The notes under the pieces were generated by a model. The model was not told where the DNA came from. It was given only the letters and a program-made list of their open reading frames with translations, and ran no database searches. A stretch of 64,000 bases of DNA from assembly GCA_041745295.1 (NCBI GenBank), contig JBGTJE010000060.1, positions 124,001 to 188,000 on the forward strand. The letters are read 5' to 3'. Numbering within the stretch: the stretch's first letter is position 1; each line of letters begins with the position of its first letter. Origin of the DNA: JANMEB01 sp041745295 (GTDB taxonomy: Bacteria; Planctomycetota; Planctomycetia; Pirellulales; Pirellulaceae). Made by a program: the position numbers and the translations under genes. Positions 28,506 through 36,981 of the stretch are shown here, in pieces.

Positions 28506-29202
28506 TAGAATCAAAGATAGGAATCTCGATTTCGTTGCGATAATCGGTCCCCTGGAAAATCCGTTGGACAAAGAGACCGGGTAGGTGCACGTCCTCCGGG
28601 AGAATCGCGCCCAGCGGCACGAGTTCTTCAACTTCCACAATTGTTGTTTTTGCGGCGGTCGCCATTAAAGGAGAAAAATTGCGGGCTGACTCCTTGAACC
28701 AGAGGTTGCCGTATTCATCTCCGCGCTGAGCTTTGATGATCGCGAAATCGGCTTCCAGCGGAAGTTCCAAGAGGCAGGGCCGATCGAAGATCCGAACGTC
28801 TTTTCCTTCTGCGACGAGAGTCCCGACTCCGGTCGGCGTATAAAAGCCGCGAATACCCATTCCCGCCGCGCGAATGCGTTCGGAAAATGTTCCTTGAGGA
28901 ACGAGTTCCACAGCAACTTGGCCGCCAAGCATTTGTTCCTCCAAATCCGGGTTTCCGCCGACGTAACTGCATACGGCACTTGCAATCTGCCGGTTCTTCA
29001 ACAGGATGGCTAGGCCCCGGCCTGAGTTTCCAATGTTATTGGAGATGACGCGCAAATTTTTGATTCCCTTGCGTGCCAATTCATCGATGCAGTTTTCGGG
29101 GATCCCACATAAACCAAAACCGCCGCTCATCAGGGTGATGCCATCGACGAGGTCCACAAGCGCTTCGCGGGCATTGGCTTTTACTTTTGACGTTTTGGCC
29201 AT
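28489..29202 (-). CDS. scoA: CoA-transferase subunit A (ScoA/YodS-like)
   Basis: A 237-residue alpha subunit of a family I 3-oxoacid CoA-transferase. It has the glycine-rich CoA site LMSGGFGLCGIPEN (about residue 25) and VELVPQGTFSERIRAAGMGIRGFYTPTGVGT (core LVPQGTFSERIRAAGMGI), and ends in the family's PLGAILPEDVHLPGLFV block. It must pair with the beta subunit at 23580-24230, separated by kamA and the subtilase. In the proposed lysine route it would activate 3-keto-6-acetamidohexanoate, like Bacillus YodS/YodR. The last residues NVIPG and the stop codon lie inside dispersed repeat B, so the C-terminus was reshaped by that repeat. Start ATG 29202 has only a weak GAG upstream. Confidence 0.93.
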   Translation of the reverse strand: MAKTSKVKANAREALVDLVDGITLMSGGFGLCGIPENCIDELARKGIKNLRVISNNIGNSGRGLAILLKNRQIASAVCSYVGGNPDLEEQMLGGQVAVELVPQGTFSERIRAAGMGIRGFYTPTGVGTLVAEGKDVRIFDRPCLLELPLEADFAIIKAQRGDEYGNLWFKESARNFSPLMATAAKTTIVEVEELVPLGAILPEDVHLPGLFVQRIFQGTDYRNEIEIPIFDSNVIPG

Positions 29203-29459
29203 GAGGGACTCTCGAAATTGCGGTGATATTCTTCTATGTCTTTGGTGGCTCGACTCTCCGCGTCGAGATTACCGGCGCTCGGCGTAGGACCTCATTCTGA
29301 AAACGTGCCCCGGCATCGTATTCGCTCGGTCCGCCCCGCGTCAACTTCGAGTGTCAATGGACTCGCGGCCATAGTTCTTTTGAAACGCGGCAATTACACT
29401 GGAACGGTGTGCGATGCGAAATATCAGCTGGGCGACCGAGAAGTCTCAATCGGTGATTC

Positions 29460-30095
29460 ATGAAAGTCAAATGCACTTGCGGAAAAGAGTACGACGTCCA
29501 TGAGAAGTTGATTGGGAAGGCGGTTCGCTGCCAAAAGTGTGCTCGCAGCTTTGTGGTGCCTGTTCCCAAGGAACCGCCGCGCCAAGCGACGTTGCAAATG
29601 ACGACCGCGACAAGTGCTCCAATGCGGGTGACCCAGCCGCAGTCACCACAGCCCAACCCAGCTGCGGGTCCGCAAGCCACGCAATGGGTCGCCGGGCCGG
29701 TTCCAAATGCCGACCCCAAGGAACGCGCCGAACGCGAGCAGGAGATTCTTTCGCAATACGTTCCCTATAAGCCAAAGCCGGGCGAGAAACTTCACGGCAA
29801 GGCCCTCGCCCAAGCAAATCTACGGGCCTCTCGCGGCGGACGCATGTCGGTCGCCTGGCGATGGATTGGCGGAGGTGTTTTGTGGCTCGTAATCGGAGCG
29901 GTTGCCTTTTTCCAATTGGAACTGGAGGATTCGGGAGCGGCGGAACCAGGTCGCCGCCGCGGCATTGTTGGCTTGCTTTACATGATTGGCGGCAAATGGA
30001 CGGTGGTGATCGGCTTGGCGGTAATCGCGCTGGTTTTCATCTCCTATGGAATCCTGTATTGGAGGGGCGTCGTCGGAAAAAAGGACAACGCATGA
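29460..30095 (+). CDS. Zinc-ribbon membrane protein
   Basis: A 211-residue protein. The N-terminus MKVKCTCGKEYDV...AVRCQKCARSF is a CxC...CxxC zinc ribbon like the MJ0042-type ribbons common in planctomycetes. A Pro/Gln-rich linker (about 40-85) and a short basic segment precede two membrane helices (WIGGGVLWLVIGAVAFFQL, and a longer GLAVIALVFISYGILYW near the end). No enzyme motif is seen. It is on the opposite strand to the surrounding lysine-related genes. The same ribbon-linker-membrane plan appears at 18060 and 59433. The ATG at 29460 lacks a clear ribosome site, but the ribbon begins right after it. Confidence 0.7.
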   Translation: MKVKCTCGKEYDVHEKLIGKAVRCQKCARSFVVPVPKEPPRQATLQMTTATSAPMRVTQPQSPQPNPAAGPQATQWVAGPVPNADPKERAEREQEILSQYVPYKPKPGEKLHGKALAQANLRASRGGRMSVAWRWIGGGVLWLVIGAVAFFQLELEDSGAAEPGRRRGIVGLLYMIGGKWTVVIGLAVIALVFISYGILYWRGVVGKKDNA

Positions 30096-30214
30096 CCGTT
30101 CGTCGTGAAGTCATAGCCTCCTGAAGTCTTGTAGCAGAACTCGCCACAGTTCCGGTCCCTAAGCCGCGCGCCCCCAACGTCTGGCGACTTCGGCTACATT
30201 CGCCTTACGCGGCC

Positions 30215-30397
30215 TCACTTTTTGGGGCGGCCGTGTTCGTCATAGCGGACTGCAGAAAAGTAGGTGATCGAGAAGATGCTGATGGGAATCGCGGCGAGAA
30301 ACGCAATATCCACCAACCAGGCGCAGACAAGCGCAACCAACAAGAATGCAACCCAGAATATCCAAGTATCACGGAGCAGTCCCAAAATTCGTTGCAT
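30215..30397 (-). CDS. Small hypothetical membrane protein
   Basis: A 60-residue protein with two predicted membrane helices (WIFWVAFLLVALVCAWLVDIA and AIPISIFSITYFSAV) and a polar tail YDEHGRPKK. The composition and the amphipathic N-terminus MQRILGLLRDTW look genuine rather than chance, but there is no strong ribosome site, and a longer open frame overlaps it in another phase. Not recognised beyond this. Confidence 0.55.
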   Translation of the reverse strand: MQRILGLLRDTWIFWVAFLLVALVCAWLVDIAFLAAIPISIFSITYFSAVRYDEHGRPKK

Positions 30398-30490
30398 GGT
30401 TGTGACGGAACTTGACTAGCGGTGAAAATTACGCGTGACCTCAACGGAGTCAGATTGACGGCGCACAAAAACTGTTTCATTCCGCATGAT

Positions 30491-31717
30491 CTATTTGGGC
30501 GATCCATATACGTCGACGGTTGAGGAGTTTTGGGGGGTCGGCTGCAAGCAAGATTCCACGGCCGACATCGCCTCTTGCAGTCGCGATTCGTCGGCAATCA
30601 AGGGCGGTGCTAGGACCAGCATATTCTGTTTGGAGAATGCGTAAACGTCGCGGGAAATCAAATCAGTCCAGGTTGGCGCGGGCGATTTCAATTGAATCGC
30701 GGCCAGCAGCCCTCGAAAACGAACATCTTCGACGAAGGAATTTTTCCGCAGCGACTCCAACCATTTTCCGAATCGATGCTCGAGGCTTTTCTTGTGGCTT
30801 TGAAAATCTTCGTCGGCCAAAATGTCGAGCACGGCGTCCAGAGCGGCCAAACCCAGCGGATGGGCGTAACTGGTCAAGCCGCACACAAAGACCTCGCGAT
30901 CATAGCGCCTGGCGACGCGATCCGACGCCCAAACGGCTCCAAACGGGACGTACCCGCCCGTGATCGCCTTGGACAAGCAAACCAGATCGGGACGGACGGG
31001 GAATTGGTGAATGCCGAAATCAGGACCCGTTCGACCAAAGCCACAGAGGACTTCGTCGCTGATCAACAAGATTCCAAACTCATCGCAGAGCGATTGAATC
31101 GCGTCCCACCAACTTTGCGTCGGGATGATGACCCCGTTGGCTCCGGTAATCGTCTCCAAAATAACGGCCGCAATTTTGTGGGGTCCGGTGTTCTCGATGA
31201 TGCGGCGAGTCTCTCGGCCAGTCGGGTCATCGCCGGGTTCTGGAATGCGAACGGTCGCTTCGGCAAATGTCAAATGGGCATCACTGCGCCAATCGCCGGA
31301 GACGCTCATTGCGCCAAGGCTTGCGCCGTGATAACTTCGCTTGCGGGCAAGCACGATCGGCTTACCGGTCCAGTGCCGGGCAATTTTCAAGGCATTTTCC
31401 ACCGCCTCGGCGCCGCTCACCGTGTAGAAGATCTTGCCGCCTCCTAAATTCAACCGATCGAGGAGTCGATCGGTCACACGTTCCTTCAACTCGAAAGTCG
31501 CTTTCGGCGACGCGATCGTCATGCAATCCAATTGTCGCTTGATGCGCTCAATAATCCTCGCATTGGAATGACCGAAGCTGGCTTGGAAACTGGTGGATAA
31601 GAAATCGAATATTCGGCGGCCGTCGCGCAAAATGAATTGGTCCTCGTGGGCCCGGTCCACGTCCAACGTTGACGCATCGAGTTGTTTCGACCAAGTCAAA
31701 AAATAGTTTCTATTCAC
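30491..31717 (-). CDS. Class III aminotransferase (YodT-like)
   Basis: A 408-residue PLP aminotransferase. Motifs: FYTVSGAEAVENALKIAR (phosphate cup), SYHGASLGAMSVSG, ILLISDEVLCGFGRTG (cofactor aspartate) and the PLP lysine in CLSKAITGGYVPFGAVW (about residue 250). Its size matches Bacillus YodT, which sits in the yodTSRQP-kamA operon and is thought to transaminate N6-acetyl-beta-lysine. Same strand as kamA and the CoA-transferase genes. The start codon appears to be GTG 31717 without a strong ribosome site. Other omega-amino acid substrates (beta-alanine, GABA) cannot be excluded from sequence. Unlike the fusion at 6465 it is a single complete module. Confidence 0.88.
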   Translation of the reverse strand: MNRNYFLTWSKQLDASTLDVDRAHEDQFILRDGRRIFDFLSTSFQASFGHSNARIIERIKRQLDCMTIASPKATFELKERVTDRLLDRLNLGGGKIFYTVSGAEAVENALKIARHWTGKPIVLARKRSYHGASLGAMSVSGDWRSDAHLTFAEATVRIPEPGDDPTGRETRRIIENTGPHKIAAVILETITGANGVIIPTQSWWDAIQSLCDEFGILLISDEVLCGFGRTGPDFGIHQFPVRPDLVCLSKAITGGYVPFGAVWASDRVARRYDREVFVCGLTSYAHPLGLAALDAVLDILADEDFQSHKKSLEHRFGKWLESLRKNSFVEDVRFRGLLAAIQLKSPAPTWTDLISRDVYAFSKQNMLVLAPPLIADESRLQEAMSAVESCLQPTPQNSSTVDVYGSPK

Positions 31718-31867
31718 GTCAGTTTATCCCAAGCGGAATCTTAAAATTCGAATCCTGAGTGTTTTCATCAGCCGCATCGCGCTAGGCTGTATTTCTAATT
31801 GCCAACACCGCTCAATGTACCGTGCGTCGCCATTGACAGAACTTTCACGTCTTGGCATCCATGCCGA

Positions 31868-31898
31868 ATGGATTCCGGGTCTCAGCCCGGAATGACGT
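31868..31898. repeat. Dispersed repeat, family B (copy 2)
   Basis: Identical over 31 bp to 28475-28505, in the same orientation. It lies in the 200-base gap between the aminotransferase and C45-like hydrolase genes. Its small palindrome (CCGGG..CCCGG) can form a hairpin in the transcript. Confidence 0.85.
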
Positions 31899-31919
31899 AG
31901 ATTCGTCGATTGGAACCTA

Positions 31920-32999
31920 TTAAGAAACAAAGCCTAAGTCAAAGTCGCGGCGAACGAAATTGTCGTCGTACAACGCGTCGCCGCGCCACATCGAAACTTT
32001 TCCGCACTCCAGGTCGCCTATAGCGCCGCCGCATGTCACTGCGGGGTCTTGCGCCCCGGTCTGGTAATTCGAACAGATGGCTTGCGGATAGTTTTCATGA
32101 TCGTTGAGCAATTGGTAGACGTCGTCAAAGGAATGCACGTGACCGATTTTCTTTTCCAGCAATCCAAAACGAATATGGGTGGTGGAGTTGATGGCAGCCG
32201 GCATTTCTCGCATCTTCGTCAGCGGGACGAGACAATGGTTGGTGTGAAACAGATGACCGCGGTCGGGAAGGTTGATTCGCGATACCCGTTCGGCCAGATC
32301 GGGCATGACTTCCCAGAACTCGGCTTCCTGTGTCGAGGCCAGTAGGTACGAGTGTCCTGAAGTAACCGGAGCCGAGACCAATAGTTTTCGCTGAGCAGCG
32401 ACGCCGTTCTGCCGGAGCAACTTGCGAATTAGAACTGGCCAAATCACGCCCGGCCGCGCACCGGACGTGTTGATGTTGTTGACTCCTACGGCCAGTCCTC
32501 GCCCGGAGTAGCCCATGAGCCCAACGCAGCCAACGAGCGAAAAAATGATTTGACGATCCTCGATTTGCTCCGCTTGAATCTGGAGGCAACAGGCGTACTG
32601 TTTCGCGGAAGAATGCATATCCCACGTCTGCGCGGCGATCGGTCGTTGGCGGTTGACATAGACCACCGAACAGCCCTGGTCGGGCACTTGGATGTCTCGA
32701 AAGTCGGTGTAATTATTGAGGACAATCAGGTCTTCGAGCGGCCGCCGAGCGCCGTCTGCGATTCCCGAAATCTCCTCAGAGGTGGCAGGGTCAAATCTCA
32801 GAGTTTCAGCCCATTGTTCCGCGGCGAGCGACGCAATATTCAGGGTCGAAAGCCCAGGATTCTTTTGCCGCATCAAATCCCTCCGAATTTCCACTAATTC
32901 TCCGATTGCCTCGCGAAACGACTCGCCGTGGAGGAGGCCGTGCTGCCGATCGGGAATTCCCGCCGGGTACTCAATCAAGGGAAATCCAACATCGATCAT
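31920..32999 (-). CDS. C45-type acyltransferase/amidohydrolase (Ntn-hydrolase)
   Basis: A 359-residue protein of the peptidase C45 / acyl-CoA:6-aminopenicillanate acyltransferase family. These enzymes are made as precursors that cut themselves before a cysteine, here probably the Cys in VPDQGCSVVYVN (about residue 110). AAQTWDMHSS and VGVNNINTSG are typical of the core. Members hydrolyse or transfer acyl groups on amides. It starts within the stop of the phosphatase gene (ATGA overlap), so the two are translationally coupled. Lying next to the YodT-like aminotransferase, it could play the deacylase part that YodQ has in Bacillus; that is a guess. No signal peptide. Confidence 0.82.
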   Translation of the reverse strand: MIDVGFPLIEYPAGIPDRQHGLLHGESFREAIGELVEIRRDLMRQKNPGLSTLNIASLAAEQWAETLRFDPATSEEISGIADGARRPLEDLIVLNNYTDFRDIQVPDQGCSVVYVNRQRPIAAQTWDMHSSAKQYACCLQIQAEQIEDRQIIFSLVGCVGLMGYSGRGLAVGVNNINTSGARPGVIWPVLIRKLLRQNGVAAQRKLLVSAPVTSGHSYLLASTQEAEFWEVMPDLAERVSRINLPDRGHLFHTNHCLVPLTKMREMPAAINSTTHIRFGLLEKKIGHVHSFDDVYQLLNDHENYPQAICSNYQTGAQDPAVTCGGAIGDLECGKVSMWRGDALYDDNFVRRDFDLGFVS

Positions 33000-33562
33000 G
33001 GCATTTTGTTCGAGATCGGGCCGAGGGGCTTGTCGAGTTCCGCCAAGCGGCGGTTTTCAAACTCAATGACGACGGGCCGTTCGGCGATTTTTGGGTTCAC
33101 GTGGGGGCGGCGTTGGATCAGGAGCTGCTGAGCTTCTTGTCGACTCATTCCACGGGCCGCGATCAGCCAACACAGGGCGACGGTGGCGCTCCTGCCACGT
33201 CCGGCTTTGCAATGCACGTAAACTCTACCACCCTGTGCGAGCTGGTTTTCGATGAATTTTACCGCATTTTCCACGTCTGCCAACTTTGGATGCGTGAAGT
33301 CTACGGTCGGGATGCGGAATTGGCGAATACCAAATCTTTGGTAAGTGGACTCCGGACCGGATGCCTCTTCGCACGTGTTGACGACCGCAGTCACGCCGGA
33401 CTCTGCCAATTTCGGTACATCGGAGGCAAACGGCAGAGCGCCCAACAGGAGGTTCGGCTCAATTTCGTTCCACCAATGGCGAAGCTTGAGGACGCGCCCG
33501 AGCAACACGTTCCAGAGGAGCGTTGGGACGAACAACAGACGCGCTTTGAGCAGGTCGAACAT
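32996..33562 (-). CDS. Dual-specificity / PTP-like phosphatase
   Basis: A 188-residue cysteine phosphatase. The signature loop VYVHCKAGRGRSATV (HCxxGxxRS) is near residue 125, preceded by a possible general-acid aspartate in IPTVDFTHPK. The architecture, with N-terminal helices then LLLGALPFASDVPKL, resembles PTPMT1-like enzymes that dephosphorylate phosphatidylglycerophosphate, so a lipid substrate is plausible alongside protein tyrosine. ATG 33562 was chosen; an upstream TTG at 33616 adds 18 residues. Four-base overlap with the C45-like gene downstream marks an operon. It is divergent from speA. Confidence 0.85.
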   Translation of the reverse strand: MFDLLKARLLFVPTLLWNVLLGRVLKLRHWWNEIEPNLLLGALPFASDVPKLAESGVTAVVNTCEEASGPESTYQRFGIRQFRIPTVDFTHPKLADVENAVKFIENQLAQGGRVYVHCKAGRGRSATVALCWLIAARGMSRQEAQQLLIQRRPHVNPKIAERPVVIEFENRRLAELDKPLGPISNKMP

Positions 33563-33734
33563 CCGCGTTTCGTCATCGCCGGCGCGAAGGGAATCGTCGG
33601 CGGAAAATTTCCCCAAACGTTAGCAAAAAGGGCAAAAAGGTTGTACACGAACCGCCCCGATTTGGATATGATACTTCACCATTCCCAATCATTTTTTCTT
33701 GCCCTATCTCTGTTCAAAACACGAGTGAGGATCG

Positions 33735-35711
33735 ATGGAACAACCCTCGAAGTGGTCGAGTGCCGATAGCGCCAGCCTGTATGGAATTGAGCGCTGGAGC
33801 AACGGTTTTTTCTCCATCCACGAATCCGGCGACATGCTGATTCATCCCACTGGAGAACCCGACGTCGCGTGGAATTTGGAACAGTTCCTGGCGGCGAATC
33901 TGGATGACGATGTCAAGCCTCCCATGATGCTGCGATTGCCCTCGATCATCGAATGCCGCATCAAAGAGTTGAACGAGGCGTTCCGCACCGCGATTGACGA
34001 ATACGACTACCGGGCCAAATATCGATCGATTTACCCGGTGAAAGTCAATCCGCATCGCCAAGTCATTTCGGCGGTGCAAAAATATGGGCGCGAGTACAAT
34101 ATCGGCTTGGAAGCAGGAACCAAAGCCGAGCTGATGGCCATTTTGATCATGGTGGAGAATGGCACGCCGATTCTGTGCAATGGTTTTAAAGACTCAATGA
34201 TGATCGAGTTGGCGATCCGCGCAGCGCAATTAGGGCGCGATATCACGGTGGTCATCGAAAAGCCCAATGAAATCGATTTGATTGCGGATTGCGTGCGGCG
34301 TTTAGGAACTTGTCCCAAACTAGGTATTCGCGTCAAACTGGCCGCTCAGGCCAATGGGCGCTGGGCCCAATCGGGCGGCTATCGCTCCAAATTTGGATTG
34401 ACGGTAAACGAGCTGCTCGAGGGAATCGAGCGAATGCGGCACTTCAAGCTACTCGATTCGTTGTACCTCTTGCATTTTCATCCAGGAAGCCAAATCAACG
34501 ACGTGCGCAAGATCAAATCGTCGTTGATCGAAGCGACTCGAGTCTACGCCGACTTGGTGCAACAAGGGGTTCGCTTGACGACGCTCGACGTCGGCGGTGG
34601 CTTGGCGGTGGACTACACCGGAAACCAGAACACCGAAGCTTCCAGTATGAACTACACGTTGCGTGAATACGCCAATGACGTTGTTTACTACATTCAAATG
34701 GTGTGCGATCAGGCTGGCATTCAACACCCCAATATCCTCTCGGAGAGCGGTCGGGCCCTGGTGGCCCACCACGCGATCTTACTGGTTCCAACCATCGGTG
34801 TGAGCCAGCGGCCAGCCATCCACACGCTCGAAAAACACGAATGGGAAAAATGCAAATCGATCCCGCCGCTGATGGAATTGGCGGGGATGTTGGATGAATT
34901 GAATGAAAACAACTTGATGGAGAGTTTTCACGACGGCCAACAAGCCGTGGAGATGGTGCAACAATTGTTTGCCAACGGGATGCTGACGTTGTCCGGCCGG
35001 GCTTTGGCCGAGAATCTATTCTGGACTTTGTGCGGGCGAATCTGCGACTTCCTCGACGACCTGGAGTTTGTGCCCAAGGAATTGGCCGAATTGCGCGAGC
35101 GATTCCCCGATACCTATTTCTTGAATTTTTCGCTCTTTCAAAGCATCCCCGACCAATGGGCGATCGATCAACAATTCCCGATCATGCCGATTCACCGATT
35201 GGAGCAGCGTCCCAATCGCTTGGGCGTCATGGGCGACATCACTTGTGACTCCGACGGAGCGATCAATTGTTTCATTGGTGAAGGTGGGACTCGCCGTGCC
35301 CTCCCGCTGCACGAAGTCGACGAATCGCAACCGTATTGGCTGGCCATTTTCTTGGTCGGCGCGTATCAAGAAATGTTGGGGGATTGCCACAATTTGTTAG
35401 GCGAAGTTCACGTCGTGACCATCGATAACGAACACGGTCGACCGGTCTTGACCGAAGTCCAATTGGGTGCGACCGTGTCCGACGTTTTGAAAACGGCCGA
35501 TCACATGCCCGACATCGTGCGCGAATCGATCGCTCGGCATATCGACAACGCCTACGATCGCCGCTTGATTCGACCCGAGTTGCGGGCCGACATCGAGGAG
35601 TTTATGGAACGCATGATCAACGATTATTGCTACCTCAGTCGCAACTCGGCCGCCGGCGATTCACCGGTCAAGAACGGACTCAGTGGCCAAATGGTCGGTG
35701 CCCGCGGCTAA
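33735..35711 (+). CDS. speA: Biosynthetic arginine decarboxylase
   Basis: A 658-residue fold-III PLP decarboxylase making agmatine, the first step to putrescine and spermidine. The PLP lysine is K103 in SIYPVKVNPHRQV. LLHFHPGSQI and LDVGGGLAVDYTG (phosphate-binding glycines) follow, and NLFWTLCGRICDFLDDL is typical of SpeA. Length matches the E. coli enzyme (658). Start ATG 33735 has GTGAGG four bases upstream. No agmatinase gene is in the window. It is close to lysine and amino-acid genes but on the opposite strand, so shared regulation is not indicated. Confidence 0.97.
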   Translation: MEQPSKWSSADSASLYGIERWSNGFFSIHESGDMLIHPTGEPDVAWNLEQFLAANLDDDVKPPMMLRLPSIIECRIKELNEAFRTAIDEYDYRAKYRSIYPVKVNPHRQVISAVQKYGREYNIGLEAGTKAELMAILIMVENGTPILCNGFKDSMMIELAIRAAQLGRDITVVIEKPNEIDLIADCVRRLGTCPKLGIRVKLAAQANGRWAQSGGYRSKFGLTVNELLEGIERMRHFKLLDSLYLLHFHPGSQINDVRKIKSSLIEATRVYADLVQQGVRLTTLDVGGGLAVDYTGNQNTEASSMNYTLREYANDVVYYIQMVCDQAGIQHPNILSESGRALVAHHAILLVPTIGVSQRPAIHTLEKHEWEKCKSIPPLMELAGMLDELNENNLMESFHDGQQAVEMVQQLFANGMLTLSGRALAENLFWTLCGRICDFLDDLEFVPKELAELRERFPDTYFLNFSLFQSIPDQWAIDQQFPIMPIHRLEQRPNRLGVMGDITCDSDGAINCFIGEGGTRRALPLHEVDESQPYWLAIFLVGAYQEMLGDCHNLLGEVHVVTIDNEHGRPVLTEVQLGATVSDVLKTADHMPDIVRESIARHIDNAYDRRLIRPELRADIEEFMERMINDYCYLSRNSAAGDSPVKNGLSGQMVGARG

Positions 35712-35773
35712 AATTTGTGGCACGCCGCTCCGCGTCGTGTCTCCCTAATTATGGACATTGGAACATCACCCAT

Positions 35774-35905
35774 TCGCGACGCGAGACCGTCGTGAATTTA
35801 TTCGTCGGACGGCCTTTCCAGGCCGTCGATCGACTGGAAAACGGCGGCCCACAAAGGCCGCCCTCCGTCCGATAAGGAATAAATTCACAGTCTCGGAGCG
35901 TCGCG
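35774..35905. repeat. 132-bp imperfect palindromic element
   Basis: Arms of about 38-42 bp (35774-35812 and 35864-35905) match as inverted repeats with scattered mismatches. The outer ends read TCGCGACGC and GAGCGTCGCG, and both arms carry GTGAATTTATTC. The 51-base centre holds a second palindromic pair (ACGGCCTTTCCAGGCCGT). It fills the speA-tal gap. It has no coding capacity and could be a MITE-like element or an RNA stem. Confidence 0.7.
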
Positions 35906-35923
35906 CCAAACCAGGGCCTGGAC

Positions 35924-36976
35924 ATGAATTCGTTGGAATCGCTGATCGGCTCAGGCACGAAATTGTGGCTGGATTCGATCGACCCCGACCTGATCGCGGT
36001 CAATAAACAATGGGGCGCAACCGGCGCGACTTCAAATCCCATTATCGTTCACGATTTGATCCGCACTGGGCGTTTCGATCCCGATATTGAGCCCTTGGTT
36101 TACGAGGGGCTAGAGTCATCGCCGATCGCCTGGCGGATGACCGATCAATTGGTTCGCCGAGCTCAAGAACAGTTCCTCGACGTATGGGAGAGAACCCATG
36201 GGAACGACGGCTATGTGAGTTTCGAGCTCGATTCGCTGATCGAAGACCCCGGCGTCCAGTTGGACCATAACATTCGGGTCGGTCGCTATATCGACGAGGG
36301 CTTGCATTGGTCCGAGGGTCATCCCAATCGCATGATCAAAGTCCCTGCGACCGTTGCGGGCATTGACGCACTCGAAGAACTTGCCGCCCAGGGCGTGCCC
36401 CTCAATGTGACGCTGATCTTTTCGCAGCGTCAATACGAGGCCGCTCGCGACGCGATTTGGCGCGGGGCTCAGCGACTGGGTTCACGAGCGAGCTTTAAAT
36501 CGGTGTATAGCATTTTCGTTTCTCGGATTGACGCATATACCGACCAGCATTGCCAGCAATTAGCGGCGGCAGCCCAAGGATTGGTTGGCATCGTGAATGC
36601 CAAACGGATCTGGGCGCTCAATCAAGCCTTTTGGGCGGACAAACAACTGCCGCTTTCTCAGGAGATCGTCTTCGCCAGTACGGGAATCAAGAAAGCGGCC
36701 GATCCTGCTTGGAAATATGTTGCCGCATTGGCCGGAAGCGACATCCAAACCAATCCGCCGGCGACAAACGACGCAGTCTTGAAGAGTCACCAAATCTTTC
36801 GGCCGACGTTACGGGAGCTGCCAACAGCCGCCATTCTGAACGAGATCGACCGGATCGTCGACTTCAAGCATTTGGAAGCCACGCTGATGCGCGAGGGCAT
36901 CGAGAAATTCGTTTCTCCCCAAGTTGCCTTGCGACATTTGATCGACAGTAAGCGGCTCCAATTCGTCGGGCACTAA
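35924..36976 (+). CDS. tal: Transaldolase
   Basis: A 350-residue transaldolase of the pentose phosphate pathway, transferring a dihydroxyacetone unit between sugar phosphates. The Schiff-base lysine is K139 in RMIKVPATVAG, the N-terminus has LWLDSIDPDLI and the conserved GATSNPII, and LNVTLIFSQRQYEAA is diagnostic. Its length is near that of the longer bacterial (TalA-like/TAL-PGI-type) forms; no isomerase domain follows. Start ATG 35924 has AGGG about nine bases upstream. It converges on the CpsD-like gene with five bases between the stops. Confidence 0.95.
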   Translation: MNSLESLIGSGTKLWLDSIDPDLIAVNKQWGATGATSNPIIVHDLIRTGRFDPDIEPLVYEGLESSPIAWRMTDQLVRRAQEQFLDVWERTHGNDGYVSFELDSLIEDPGVQLDHNIRVGRYIDEGLHWSEGHPNRMIKVPATVAGIDALEELAAQGVPLNVTLIFSQRQYEAARDAIWRGAQRLGSRASFKSVYSIFVSRIDAYTDQHCQQLAAAAQGLVGIVNAKRIWALNQAFWADKQLPLSQEIVFASTGIKKAADPAWKYVAALAGSDIQTNPPATNDAVLKSHQIFRPTLRELPTAAILNEIDRIVDFKHLEATLMREGIEKFVSPQVALRHLIDSKRLQFVGH

Positions 36977-36981
36977 GTCGA

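Noticed and set aside
30205..30597. Open frame overlapping the aminotransferase end and the 60-residue membrane protein
   Set aside because: Composition is that of a shifted frame; the membrane protein in the neighbouring frame is more convincing.
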